Positions 12,595-24,200 of a stretch of 64,000 bases of DNA are shown here, in pieces. Both the position numbers and the translations under genes were made by a program. Below the pieces are notes generated by a model. The model was not told the origin of the DNA. It did no database searches and saw only the letters and a program-made list of their open reading frames with translations. The stretch comes from Balaenoptera acutorostrata (lineage: Eukaryota > Chordata > Mammalia > Artiodactyla > Balaenopteridae), in assembly GCF_949987535.1 (NCBI RefSeq), contig NC_080067.1, positions 83,043,985 through 83,107,984 on the forward strand. Direction: 5' to 3'. Every line of letters starts with the position of its first letter. Positions within the stretch are counted from its first letter, which is position 1.

Positions 12595-12790
12595 TCTATA
12601 TATGGGCCAGACGGTGGAAGCATCCTTTCATATGTTACTTCTCTTCACCTTATAAGGTATTATCTCCATAGTGCGAATAAGGGAAACCAAGATTCACAGA
12701 AGTTTAGTACCTTCCCTACATCTTGGTGCTAAGAAGTAAATTTGAAAATAGGGCTTCAAGGCCAGGCATCTTCTCTGGACTTGCTTCTTA
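12595..12790 (-). mobile_element. MIR SINE, antisense
   Basis: 'ttataaggtattatctccat' and 'aagggaaaccaagattcaca' are the reverse of the MIR core (cctcagtttcctcatctgt-like). Confidence 0.6.
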
Positions 12791-13355
12791 CATCACTTTA
12801 ATAAAAAGCAAGTGAATAATTAATTTTTGTGTGACCATTTCTTTCCTTCTAGAGTTTTTGTACTTTAAAAAATTTTTTGAAATAATTTAAAGCTTACAGA
12901 AGAAATGTACAAAGCCCTCCTGTTTACCTTTCATCCACATTCCCCAGTTGTTCATTTTAGCTTTTGCTCCATTTGCTTTATCATTTGGTCTCTCTGTATA
13001 TGTGTACTATGTTCCCAACATTGCCTTTCCTTAACTGCTTACCCTTCCAGCTCCATGTTGAATCTAGGCTTCCAATTATTTAAGTCTGATTGGTTTTGGT
13101 CTTGTTAAACTTTATCCAGGTCTTGCCCTGTTACTATACTACTATACCTTTAACCTGAAACTTCGTTGCAACACTGTTGCTGTTATGCTATATTGTGATA
13201 TTTCAGAACCAAAATGCTGCCTGCCTCAGGAATCCAACTCTTCTCTGTGTCATTTCTCAGCACCATTAGTTATGATTCCTTCAGAATTATTTGAAGATTC
13301 TCATCTGCATTGCACCAATCTTTCAGTCCAATCTGACAAAATACCACTGGGTATA

Positions 13356-13680
13356 TGTATTAGTCTGCTTGAGCTGCCATTAAAAAGTACCACAGATTGG
13401 GTGACTTAAACAACAGAAGTTCATTTTCTCATGGTTCTGGAGGCTTGAAGTCCAAGGTCAAGGTTCCAGCAGGGTTGGCTTCCGGTGAGGCCTCTCTTCC
13501 TGACCTGCACATGACCACCTTCTGTTTCCTCACATGGCTTTTTCTCTGAGCACATGGCGGTGGGGGCGGGGGGCAGTAGGTGTAGATAGAGATCTCTGGT
13601 GTCTCTTCCTCTGCTAATGACACTAGTCCTATTGGATTAGGGCCCCATCCTTATGACCGCATTTAACCTTAATTCTCTGT
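13356..13680 (+). mobile_element. Ancient LTR or LTR-like repeat
   Basis: Begins tgtattagtctgcttgagct and continues through 'cttaaacaacagaagttcat' and 'ggtgaggcctctcttcctg' to 'ggattagggccccatcc', a widespread old mammalian repeat that I assign tentatively to the ERVL/MaLR-type LTRs. No internal viral gene adjoins it. The exact family is uncertain. Confidence 0.5.
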
Positions 13681-13796
13681 GAGCCTCCTGAATCCTTACC
13701 TATAAAGGATGAGAATAATAATTCTTGCCCTGTAGATTTTTTTTTTTTTTCAACAGATTCAGGTAAAATAGGTGATGTGATACAGCACAGTATAAA

Positions 13797-13850
13797 TCAG
13801 TGATTCTCAAACCAGGCTTGCATCAGAATCCTCTTCTTAAAAATAACTGT
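13797..13850 (+). mobile_element. MER5A-like hAT relic
   Basis: A short stretch beginning cagtgattctcaaaccaggc and continuing ..gcatcagaatc resembles the 5' end of MER5A-type elements. Only about 50 bp are recognisable and no target duplication is visible. Confidence 0.4.
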
Positions 13851-15753
13851 TTCTTTGACTTCCAGTCTGATAGCATAAGAGCTCTGCAGATCTGCTCCCT
13901 AGTATAACTGAGGAAAACTATTAAGAAACAACTATTTAGAGCTTTGGAAATGGTCCTAGGGTATACAGTAAATGCAGAGCTTCCTGTTGGAGCAAAGGTT
14001 TTCTTTCTGTGAGAAGCAGGACATCAGGATTTCTCATCCTGCCCCCAGCTGCCTGCTATTACGGCTAAGTTTTGGGAAAATGTGTTGGAGAGGTAGGGGG
14101 CTACTGTCCAGTCCCCACTTGTGGAACAGAGGCTCTACCTTGGTAACAGAGTTGCTGAGCATACTAGAGAACAGATCACCTTTTCCCTGTCTTATAAGAT
14201 GGTAGCTCCATGTCAGGAGAGACAAGCTGAGAAGACCTCAGGTTGCTACCTATCCCCCACAAAATACTCAGTTGCTAAATGGGTTGTCACTCAGAAGAGT
14301 GTGCTGTTGTCCACACCTTCATCTTGAGAGCCCTGGTTCAGAGATTTTGCTTGGGGGTAGGGGTGAGAAGCAAGTCATGAAACAGATAGCTCCTAATCTC
14401 TTCCTCAAGGAACTGACTTCATTTGCAGTAGAGCTGGAGAAGTTCAAACCTAAGGCTACTTTCAGAAACAGTGGAGATTGTGGTGAAAGGCACTTGGGAG
14501 ATTTGTAGATTCAAAAAGATCCAGGCTAAACTGCAGGCCATTGAGCTTGCAGCAAGAACTGGGATAAGAGACAGCTGGAAGGAGCCTTCCTGGGGACAGA
14601 GTTAATGTCAAACACTGACCTGAAACTGCTCCTTCTCAGGAGCCTGAATTTGATTGGATTCCTCTGCAGAGCAATTTATGCCTGAAGCCATTGTTTAAAT
14701 CAGTAGAGCAATCAACTGGCAATTAGTGGAGGTTAATAGCTGGGAGTAGTCAGGGAAAGTGAGTCCTGACAGATTACTGTATGGCAAGATGACTGTGGGC
14801 ATATCCAGGTTATGTCCCCCTGAGGACCAGCATCAGAGGCTTAACACTGCAGGGGGCTGGGTGGGGTGGGAAAGTAGACTTCTTTAAAATAAAACAAGTT
14901 ACTAAACAAACAAGCAAATAAAAATACAAAACCTCACGGGTAGAGGAGTATACCTGGAGTTGCCACAGAGTGTTATATAAGATGTTGAGTTCCCAATAAA
15001 AAGATAAAAGATGTGCAAACAAAAAACAAAACCCAGGAAAGTATGGCTAATACAGTGGAAAAAGCAGGCAACAGAAACTGCCTGTGAGAGAGAACAGATG
15101 CTGGATTTAGCAGACATAGACTTTGAAGTACCCATTATGAATATGTTCAAAGAACCGAAGGAAACCTTCATTAAAGAAGTAAAGGAAGGTATGATGACAA
15201 CTAATATCAAATAGAGGCTATCAGTCAAGAGACAGAAATTCTAAAGAAGAAGCAAATGGAAATTCTGGAGTTGAAAAGTAACATAACTAATGAAAAGTTA
15301 GTTATAGGGGCTCAATAGTAGATTTGAACTGGTGGAAGAATGAATTAGCAAACTTGCCAATAGATTGATAGAAATCCAAGGAAGGGAGAGAAAAAAATGA
15401 ATAAAATTGAAAAGAGCCTCAGAGAAATGTGGGGCAACCTTAAGTGCACCATGGTATACATGAGAGTACTAGAAGAAGAGGGGAGAAAAAAAGCGGAAAA
15501 AGTATTCAAGGAGATAATGGCTGACAATTTCTCAAATTTATTGAAAAACACTGACCTACATATACATCCAAAGAGCCCAAAGAACTTCAAGTAGGATTAA
15601 TGTAAGAAAATCTGCAAATGGACATATCAGTGTGAAAATGTTGAAAATCAAAGACAAGGAGAGTATCTTCAGAGCAGCAAGAGAAAAACAGCCGATTACT
15701 TACAGCTGACTTCTCATCAGAAGCAATGGAGTCCAGAAGGTGGTAGAATAATA

Positions 15754-17030
15754 TTGGGTTGCCCAAAAAGTTCCTTCGGTTTTTAAGTAAAAATAAAGGA
15801 CACATTTTTCATTTTTACCAAGAGCGTTATTGAACAACGTATGCACCGTTTTGTTCCACTACCTTCTGCCATTTTTCAGGCAACTTCATAATTCCATCTT
15901 CCTAAAACTTTTTACCTTTTTGAGCAAAGAACTGTTCCAGGTACCTTTTACAGTCTTCCAGGGATTGAAATTTTTTCCACTAAGACAATTTTGTAAAGAC
16001 TAAAATAAATGGAAATCCGAAGGTGCAATGTCTGGTGAATACGGCAGATGAATCAAAACTTCCCAGCCAAGCTGTAAAGGTTTTTGCCTGGTCATCAAAG
16101 AAACATGTGGTCTTGCATTATCCTGATGGAAGATTATGAGTTTTCTGTTAATTAATTCTGGATGCTTTTCATCGAGTGCTGCTTTCAGTTGGTCTAACTG
16201 GGAGCAGTACTTGTTGGAATTAATCATTTGGTTTTCTGGAAGGAGCTCATAATAGAGGAGTCCCTTCCAGTCCCACCATAATACGTAACATCAGCTTCTT
16301 TGGATGAAGACTGGCCTTTGGTGTGGTTGGTGGTGGTTCATTTCGCTTGCCCCATGATCTCGTACATTCCACATTATTGTAAATATCCACTTTTCATCAC
16401 CTGTCACAATTTGTTTTAAAATAGTATGTTTTCGTTATGTTTAAGTAGAGAATCGCATGCAGAAATACTGTCAAGAAGGTTTTCTTCGCTTAACTTACTG
16501 GAACCCAAACATCAAAGCGATTAACAACCAAGCTGGTGCAAATGATTTTCAACGCTTGATTTGGATATTTTGAGTATGTCGGCTGTCTCCCATGTGGTAT
16601 AACGTTGATTGTTCTCAATTAATGTCTTGTTTTGATCTCAACTTCAACTGGTCTGTCCGACTGTGGAGCATCATCCAGCGAGAAATCTCCAGCATGAAAC
16701 TTCACAAACCACTTTTGACACGTTTGATCAGTCACAGGACCTTCTCCATACACTGCACAAATCGTTTTTTTGCGTTTCAGTTGCGTTTTTACCTTTCTTG
16801 AAATAATAAAGCATAATATGCTGAAAATGTTGCTTTTTTTCTTCCATCTTCAGTATTAAAATGGCTACACAAAAATTCACCAATTTTGATAAGTTTTTTT
16901 TTAATGCATGCTGATATGACAGTTGTCACAATATAATCTTAACAAAATTGTTTCGAATGGAGTTAAAGACAACTAAGCGCTACTAGAGCCAGCGTATGGA
17001 AAAAACCAATGAACCTTTTGGCCAACCCAA
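15754..17030 (-). mobile_element. mariner (Tc1/mariner) DNA transposon, cetartiodactyl type, near full length
   Basis: A 1277-bp element with inverted ends: left ttgggttgcccaaaaagtt; right end reads on the other strand ttgggttggccaaaaggtt. It is flanked by TA target duplications (15752-15753, 17031-17032). Length and ends fit the mariner family known from cattle and whales. It is inserted in the ORF1 region of an older L1. Confidence 0.93.
15827..16847 (-). pseudogene. mariner transposase, broken
   Basis: DDE/D-family transposase read on the - strand from the ATG at 16847 (MEEKKQHFQHIMLYYF) to a TAA at 15827-15829; about 340 codons, close to the family's usual length. An A-run shortly after the start shifts the frame. 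The catalytic half is open over all three acidic motifs: WWDWKG (near 16270), HQDNARPH (near 16120) and YSPDIAPSDF (near 16015), consistent with mariner D,D34D. A nonsense codon follows directly after DFHLF. It cannot make an intact protein. Confidence 0.88.
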
Positions 17031-17355
17031 TATATTCCAAGTACTCAGAGACAAATACTGTTAACCCCAATTTTTTTATATCCAGCAAAGCTGTCCTTTA
17101 AAAATGAAGGTAAAATACTTTGCAGATAACAAAAACTGAGAGACTTTGTTACTAGCAGACTTGCCTTGCAAGATGGCTAAGGGAAGTTCTTTAGGTTGAA
17201 AGCAAGTGACCGCAGATGGTAATTTCAATCCACATGAACAAAGAGCACCAGTAAAGGTAATGATGTAATTTTAAAAGAGAGTGTATAACCACATATTTTT
17301 TCTCCTTTTTTCTTAAAACTGATTTAAAAAGCAGTTGTGTAAAATAATGTATATA

Positions 17356-18328
17356 CAGTAAGTTCCCTACATACGAATGAGTTCTGTTCCAAGAGCATGT
17401 TCGTAAGTCCAATTTGTTCATCGGTCCAACAAAGTTAGCCTAGGTACCCAACTAACAATCAGCTATATAGTACTGTACTGTAATAGACTTATAATACTTT
17501 TCACACAAATAATACATAAAAAAACAAAAAAAGAAAACATTTTTAATCTTACAGTACAGTACCTTGAAAAGTACAGTAGCACAATACCACAGCTGGCATA
17601 CAGGGCTGGCATCGAGTGAACAGGCAAGAAGAGTTACTGAGTGGAGGAGGGAGAGGAGATGGGAAATGGTAGAGTTGAAGGATCATTAGCAATATGAGAA
17701 GGAGGGCAAGCTGCAATTTCACTCACACCTGACGTTGATGGCACAAGTTCTGATTCCTTGCTGGATTCAATTCTATTCTTCCCTCTTGAAAAAACGACCC
17801 AGTGATGTCTGGGTAGCTCTTTGTTTTCTTGTCATAGGTGACACTGTAGCACTGGATTGCATTCTGAACAGCTGCTGCAACCTTCGTGTACTGTTCTACA
17901 TTTGGGTGCCGTGCCTCAAAAGCTAACTGTGCCTCCTCAAATAAAGAAAATGCCCTTGCCGTTTCCTGCATCGTGAATCTCTTCAGTTCTTCAGTTACTT
18001 TTTCTTCCTCTTGTCGCTCCACTCTCTCAATATTTTCACTTTTGTTTCCATTGTTATTGCTTGGCGCTTCTTAGCGCTACCAGCTACATCACTGCTGCTT
18101 TTATGCTTGCTTCTGGATATCCTGGGCTTGAAATAAAGATACTGTACTACTGTACTGTATACAGTACTGTACAGTAAAGTATACAAAAGCACAACCACTT
18201 GTAGAGGATGCATGCACGTGACAATTTATACCAGACACATGAACTAGCTTACATGATTAGACATGCGAACGCACGTTCGCATCTTGGAAAGTTTGCAACT
18301 TGAAAATTTGTGTGTAGGGGACTTGCTG
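17356..18328 (-). mobile_element. Tigger1a-type (pogo) DNA transposon, internal-deletion derivative
   Basis: A 973-bp element with inverted ends (left cagtaagttccctacata; right ends ...gtaggggacttgctg) flanked by TA on both sides. Read on the - strand it keeps the transposase N-terminus (SKHKSSSDVAG..KKRQAITMETKVKI, near 18110-18020) joined to the far C-terminus (EELKRFTMQETARAFSLFEEA, near 18000-17880). The middle, including the catalytic domain, is missing and the junction near 18015 is out of frame. It is a non-autonomous relic inside the same L1 that carries the mariner. Confidence 0.88.
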
Positions 18329-18889
18329 TAATGTATTCTTGGGCCTATAGAAATGTAATGTATTTGAAATGTATCTGCTAATAACAGCTCAGGAGGTGAG
18401 TGGGAGCAAAACTATCTTAAGCTAAGGAAGTAACTGTAGATGATAAAGTAATAATTATAACTGTGTTGTTGGATTTGTAACATTAACATGTGTAACAACA
18501 ATATGATAAAATGGGGGGAAGGGAATAGAATTATACAGCATAACATTTCTATATCTCATTGGAATTAAGCTAGTATAAGTCTGAAGCTGATTCTAAGTGA
18601 AAGTGTGTGGTAAGCCCTTGAGCAACTACTGGGGGGAAAAAAACTAAAAAAATACAGTGAAAAAAATCACTAAAGAAATTTAAGTGCTTCATTAGAAAAT
18701 CAATGCAAAAGAAAGCAGTAAAAGAGTAATAAAGGAATGAAAGACATGAGACAGAAAATGAAAAATGGGAAAGCAGTCATCGCTCCAACTATATCAATAA
18801 TAACACTAAATATGAATTGATTAAACAGTCTAATTAAAAAGGCAGAAATTGTGAGGCTGAATCCAACTATATGCTCTCTATAAGAGACA

Positions 18890-19016
18890 TTATTTATTTG
18901 TTTATGTTTGGCCATGTCACAGCATGTGGGATCTTAGTTCCCTGACCGGAGATTGAACCCGTGCCCCCTGCAGTGGAAGCGCAGAGTCCTAACCACTGGA
19001 CTGCCAGGGAATTCCC
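18890..19016 (-). mobile_element. CHR-type SINE (short form)
   Basis: 'catgtgggatcttagttccc' and 'ccactggactgccagggaat' mark a reverse-strand short SINE. It is inserted in the ORF2 5' region of the L1 composite; flanks gagacat/gagacat fit a target duplication. Confidence 0.92.
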
Positions 19017-20357
19017 TGAGACATACTTTAAGTTTAAAGATACAAATACACTGAAAGTATAAGGATGGAAAAAGATAAACAAGTAGCAACCATAAGGAAG
19101 CTGGAGTGGCTATACTTAATATCAGAAAAATTAGACTTTAAAACAAAAAATGTTACTAGTTTTGAAAGAAGCAAAACTATCTCTGGCAGATGACATGATC
19201 TATGTAGAAAATCCTAAAGAATGCACTAATAAAATAGCATTAATAAACAAGTTCAGTTCAGCAAGGTTGCAGGATATAAAAATCAATGTATAAAAATCGA
19301 TTGTATTTATATAGATTTGTCATGAACAATCCAAAAGTGAAATTAAGAAAATAATTCCATTTACAATAGCATTTAAAAATACTTAGGAGTAAATTTAACA
19401 AAAGAAGTGTAAAACACTCTGAAAACTACAAAACATTGTTGAAAGAAATTAAAGATCTAAGTAAAAAAAAAAATTGTGTTCATGGGTTGGAAGATTTAAC
19501 ATTAAGGTGGCAATACTCCCCAAATTGATCTACAGATTCAGTGCAGTTCATATTGGAATCCCAGCTGACTTCTCTGTAGGAATTGACAAACTGATTCTAA
19601 AATTCACATGGAATAGCAGTGTATCCAGGTGAGTCAAAACAATCTTGAAAAAGAATAAAATAGGACTCATACTTCCTGATTTTAAAACTTATTACAAAAA
19701 GGATAAGATTGTGTGGAATTGGCACAAGGATACACATACGGATCAAGGGAATAGAATCGAAAGTTGAGAAATAAAACTATAAATATGTGATTGACTGATT
19801 TTCAACAAGAGTGTCAAGACTGTACAATAGAGAAAGAATAGTTTTTTCAGTAGTGCTGGAACAACTGGTAGCCACATGCAAAATAATGAAGTTGGACCTT
19901 TACCTCAAACCACATAGAAAAATTAACCCAAAATGGATGACAAACCTAGATGTAAGAGATAAAACTCTCAAACTCTTAGAAGGAAACAGGGTTAAGAATC
20001 CCTAAGTATGGCACTAAAAGCATTGAGCAACAGAAAAAGAAATTGATTAATTTGGATTCCATCAAAATTAAAAACTTTTGGTGCTTCAAAATTCATGAGA
20101 GGGTTTTAACAGTAGATTTGACCATCAAGAAAGTGAAAAGACAACCTATAAAATGGAAGAAAATATTAACAAGTCATGTATCTGACAGGGACTTCTATCT
20201 AAAGAACTCTTACAGCCCAGTGGTAAAAAGACAACACAATTTTAAAATGGGCAAAGACTCTGAATAGACATGTTTTATGGAGGATATGTAGTTGGCAAAT
20301 AAATATGTTAAAAGACATCTATCCCACTAGAATGGCTAGAATCAAAAGGTTGTGATA

Positions 20358-20420
20358 CTTTGCTCTACACCTGAAACTAATACAGTATTGTAAATCAGCT
20401 GTATTTCAGTTTAAAAAAAA
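20358..20420 (+). mobile_element. Micro L1: 63-bp 5'-truncated LINE-1
   Basis: L1 3' terminus (ctgaaactaatacagtattg..) and A tail flanked by gttgtgata at 20349-20357 and 20421-20429. It interrupts the 3' part of the older L1 composite. Confidence 0.85.
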
Positions 20421-21097
20421 GTTGTGATAGCAGGTGTTGGTGAGGATATGGAAAAATTGGCAACACTTGTATACTGCTGATAGGAATGTAAAATGGTGCA
20501 GCCACTTTGGAAAAATAGTCTGGCAGCTCCTGAAATGATTAAACAGAGTGTATAGGTATATACCCAAGAGAAATGAAAACATAAGCCTGCATAAAAACTT
20601 GTCGACAAATGTTTATGGAAGCACTAGTCATAATAGCCCAAAAGTGGAAAGAACCCAAATGTTCATCATTTGATGAGTGGATAAATATAATGGAGTATCT
20701 CCATACAATGGGATATTATTCAGCCAAAAAAAGGAATAAAGTACTAATATATGCTGCGACACGGATGAACTTTGAAAATACTGTGCTAAGTTGAAGAAGC
20801 CAGGCACAGAAGATCACACGTAGTCTATTCACATGAAATATCCTGAATAGGAGCAATAGCTTTTTGAGGTGGTGAAAATGTTTAAAAATTTACTGTGGTG
20901 TTGATTTGCACATAATTGTGAATATACTAAAAGACACTGAATTGTACACTTTAATAAAGCTGTTAAAGTAACCATTTGACATTCCTGTGGGGTGGGTCTG
21001 AGCATGTATATGTTTAAAAGATTGAGCTATTAAAGTAACAGAGCTCTTTATAGTCAGCTGAGCTCATCTGTTCCCTCCCTCCCTCTTATTTTTGTAG

Positions 21098-21231
21098 AAG
21101 TCATGACTACCCCAGGGAAAGAGAACTTTCGTCTGAAAAGTTACAAAAATAAGTCCCTGAATCCTGATGAGATGCGCAGAAGGAGGGAGGAAGAAGGACT
21201 GCAGTTACGTAAGCAGAAAAGAGAAGAGCAG
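21098..21231 (+). CDS. KPNA1: KPNA1 exon 2: start codon and first half of IBB domain
   Basis: The acceptor ends at 21097 after a pyrimidine-rich tract. Five 5'-UTR bases precede the ATG at 21103, and the donor gtaagt follows 21231. It codes residues 1-43 and ends in phase 0. It contains the first basic cluster of the importin-beta-binding domain ([16 protein letters not shown]). The ATG has G at -3. Nearly all the 5' UTR must come from an upstream exon not present here. An old L1 ends about 130 bp upstream of the exon. Confidence 0.97.
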
Positions 21232-24200
21232 GTAAGTCCTTTACCCTTAATTAATTTCTCTTAAAGAACTTAATGTTTCTTTTTAATCCTGACAGCACCG
21301 TCCTGTATTTTAATTTTAACAATGTTTAATATATATGTTTGTGTGGTGTATATCCCCCTCCCAACTATAAAATCAACATGTTTTAGGGGTAGGGGAGTGG
21401 AGGTAATGAAAAGCAGAATAGAAGAATGAAGAAATCTCTCAGGTTCTCATGTTCCCAACTACTATTTAATATTTTGGCCTATTTGTTTTATTTTTCTAGA
21501 GCTACAACTTCTTTAAGATTTTATGTGTTTATTAATGAATTTTCAAGTGACCAACAGAACATTGCTTTTCATTCTAAATTTTAATTTGAAAGTTTATAAA
21601 CATGTACAAAAATAAGGAATAGATAATGAACCTCATAAACCCATCCTTTGGGTTCAGTAATTATCAACAGTTTGCTGTACTTGTTTTGTGTCTTTCTATC
21701 TTTATGTTTCTTTATTAGGTAGTATTTTAAACAAAATTTCAAGGAATAAGTCTTTTCACCCCTGAATTCTGTATTATTCATAAGGACATTTAGGACAGGG
21801 ATTTTTGATCATTTTTAACCTGAGAATGTCTACAGGGGAATCTGAGACTCACCTTCACTTTACCTTTCTCTAAAAACGCGTAGGACAAATGGTCCATCCC
21901 TTTTGGCAAGGAAATTTAAAGGTAGAACACTTAGGTGACTTTTTTTGCTAAGGCTTGAGGCTTGGAAGGACCATTTGACCCCCACACTATGAAAGCTCCA
22001 TAAAAGGCAAGTGAATGAGTCAGAACCCTTCATACCTGAGAAATAAGGCAATTTGTTATAAATAGTTTACAGTTATAGTGAGTTATTCAACATACACTGT
22101 TCTTTTGAGTAACACTGCACTAGATAATCCAATTATTTGAAGTCCAAGAGTGCATTACAACCTCAGTGTTTTATTTGTTTGGGCTGTAGATGTTTGAATC
22201 ACTTTATCATTATTACTATTGGTGGGAGGGCAATGAGTTTGTAATATTGTAATAGAGTTTATATTAAGTGCAGCAAATTAAGTTATGAATTCTTAACATT
22301 GTGCTTTACTGTCTTTGAAAGCAATCACTTATTCATAAAAGGATGAGTTTCTCTTGGTTTCTTGTTGCATCTTTATTCATCTGTGTCTTATTCGAAGTGG
22401 AACCTTTTCTTTGCATGAGCTTTTATTTAGCTTCTATTTTGGGGGTAAAATTCAGGTATTACAACAGCATTATTATATATTTATATTTACATGTAAATGT
22501 GAATACATGTATGTACGCACACAAGCACAAGTATAGGTCTGAATATAACGACTAGCCTATACATTATATTTGGCATAAAGCCATTTGAAGATGTAGTAGT
22601 GACAGTCTGCCATTAACAGTGTTTATTTTATACTGTTTCTTCTTGGTGACAGGGAATTCATGTTATTAGACTTCATTGTAAAATCTATATAAACAAAAAA
22701 TAAGTTTTTCATATTCAGTTGCGTGAAGGCAGATGCTCTGTCAGGTCGCAAGTATGGCCCCACTTATCTGACTAAAAACATTTGTAGTTGAAGTTCTGTC
22801 ATCTTCATTGTATGAGTCTGAAACTGTGCTAGGGCTTTAATAGGTTTCTGTGATAAGTTTCTGGAATATTGCTCTATTTAAAATCTTAATTTTGTTGTTT
22901 CATATGTGCCATCTTATGTAAGGAGAACTGGTAAAGCAAATCAGGCTTCTTAATATCACAGCAGTACTTGTTTCACACCTAATTTGTAAAATAGTAAACA
23001 TCAGTAATATACAGATTCATTTAGGTACTGTTTATCTTTCCACAGTTGCTTAGTCATCTATCTGGAAAAGTCACAGGCTTAGGCCAGCTGTGCAGCTAGT
23101 TTCGAGGGTAGTTCAGGAATTGATGCTGCCAAGTACACAAAAGATAACTGCATCTTTTAGAGCTTTCCTTTCAGCAGACTAGCACTTAATATTTGTTATT
23201 TAGGCAGCACTGTATAAATGACCTTTATTTATTTGACACCAGCAGACCAAACTAAAATTTATTTTTTGGCAAAAATTTTGCTAGTTGATGTCATTCTGAT
23301 TGAGCCAGTTTTATAATTTTTTTATGTATAAAAAGATGAAATTTGCATTTATTATTAAAATATTTTGAATTAAGCAGACTCTTGCTAACTCAATGTATGT
23401 AGGTAACATAATGATGCTAAAAAGTCTGTAAAAACCATAGTGATAAAGAATGGAGGCTTGATTGATGTTTTTAGTTACAAGAAATATTTTGTGAAGTAAG
23501 CAAGTTGATAAAACTTGTGGACAGCCAACTTTTCCCACTGAATAACTTGTTTATAATTTCAGTCAACATGTAGTCTGTACATGGTATACAAATCATGATT
23601 ATTTTGGCCATTTTTGTCTTTTTTAAAACCTATTTTTTTGAGACAACAAGGATGGACTTTGAAGGCATTATGTGGAGTGAGATAAGCCAGACAGAGAAAG
23701 ACACATGCTTATATGTGGAATCTAAAAACAAAAAACAAAAATACCCAAGCTCATAGAAAAAGAGATCAGACTTGTTACCAGAGGTGGATGATTGGGGGAG
23801 GAAGAATTGGAGGAAGGTGGTCCAAAGGTACAAACTTCCAGTTATAAGATAAATAAGTATGAGGGAGGTAATGTACAACATGACTGTAGCTAACACTGGT
23901 GTATGATATATAGGAAAGATGGATAAGTTTTTTTCTTTCTGTTGTATCTATATGAGAAGATGGATGTTAGCTGAACCTGTTGTGGTAGTCACTTCACAAT
24001 ATACGTAAATCACACCATCATGCTGTATACCTTAAACTTATATAGTGATGTATGTCAATTATTTCTTAATAAAACTGGTCAAACAAGCAGATAAAAACGA
24101 ACCAACCTATTTTTCTCTGAATAATACATGTACATAGTTGAAAAAGTTAAATAGTCCTAAAATACTTGAAACCAAACCAGCAGTGTTCTTGGTCTCATTC

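Larger units (their letters stand above)
13860..20970 (+). mobile_element. Long L1 composite (L1M/HAL1-like) with four nested insertions
   Basis: 5' UTR-like sequence from about 13860, ORF1 remains around 15000-15750 ('agcctcagagaaatgtgggg', 'aataatggctgacaatttct'), post-ORF1 region 17033-18700, ORF2 start near 18700-19150, a jump near 19180 to mid-ORF2, then the 3' end at about 20970. Nested inside: mariner (15754-17030), Tigger1a derivative (17356-18328), SINE (18890-19016), micro L1 (20358-20420). ORF1 and ORF2 are broken. It ends about 130 bp before KPNA1 exon 2. It could be two adjacent related elements. Confidence 0.7.

Noticed and set aside
17723..18213. Two adjacent - strand open frames as a novel gene
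   Set aside because: They are the N- and C-terminal remnants of a Tigger transposase flanked by the element's inverted ends and TA sites.
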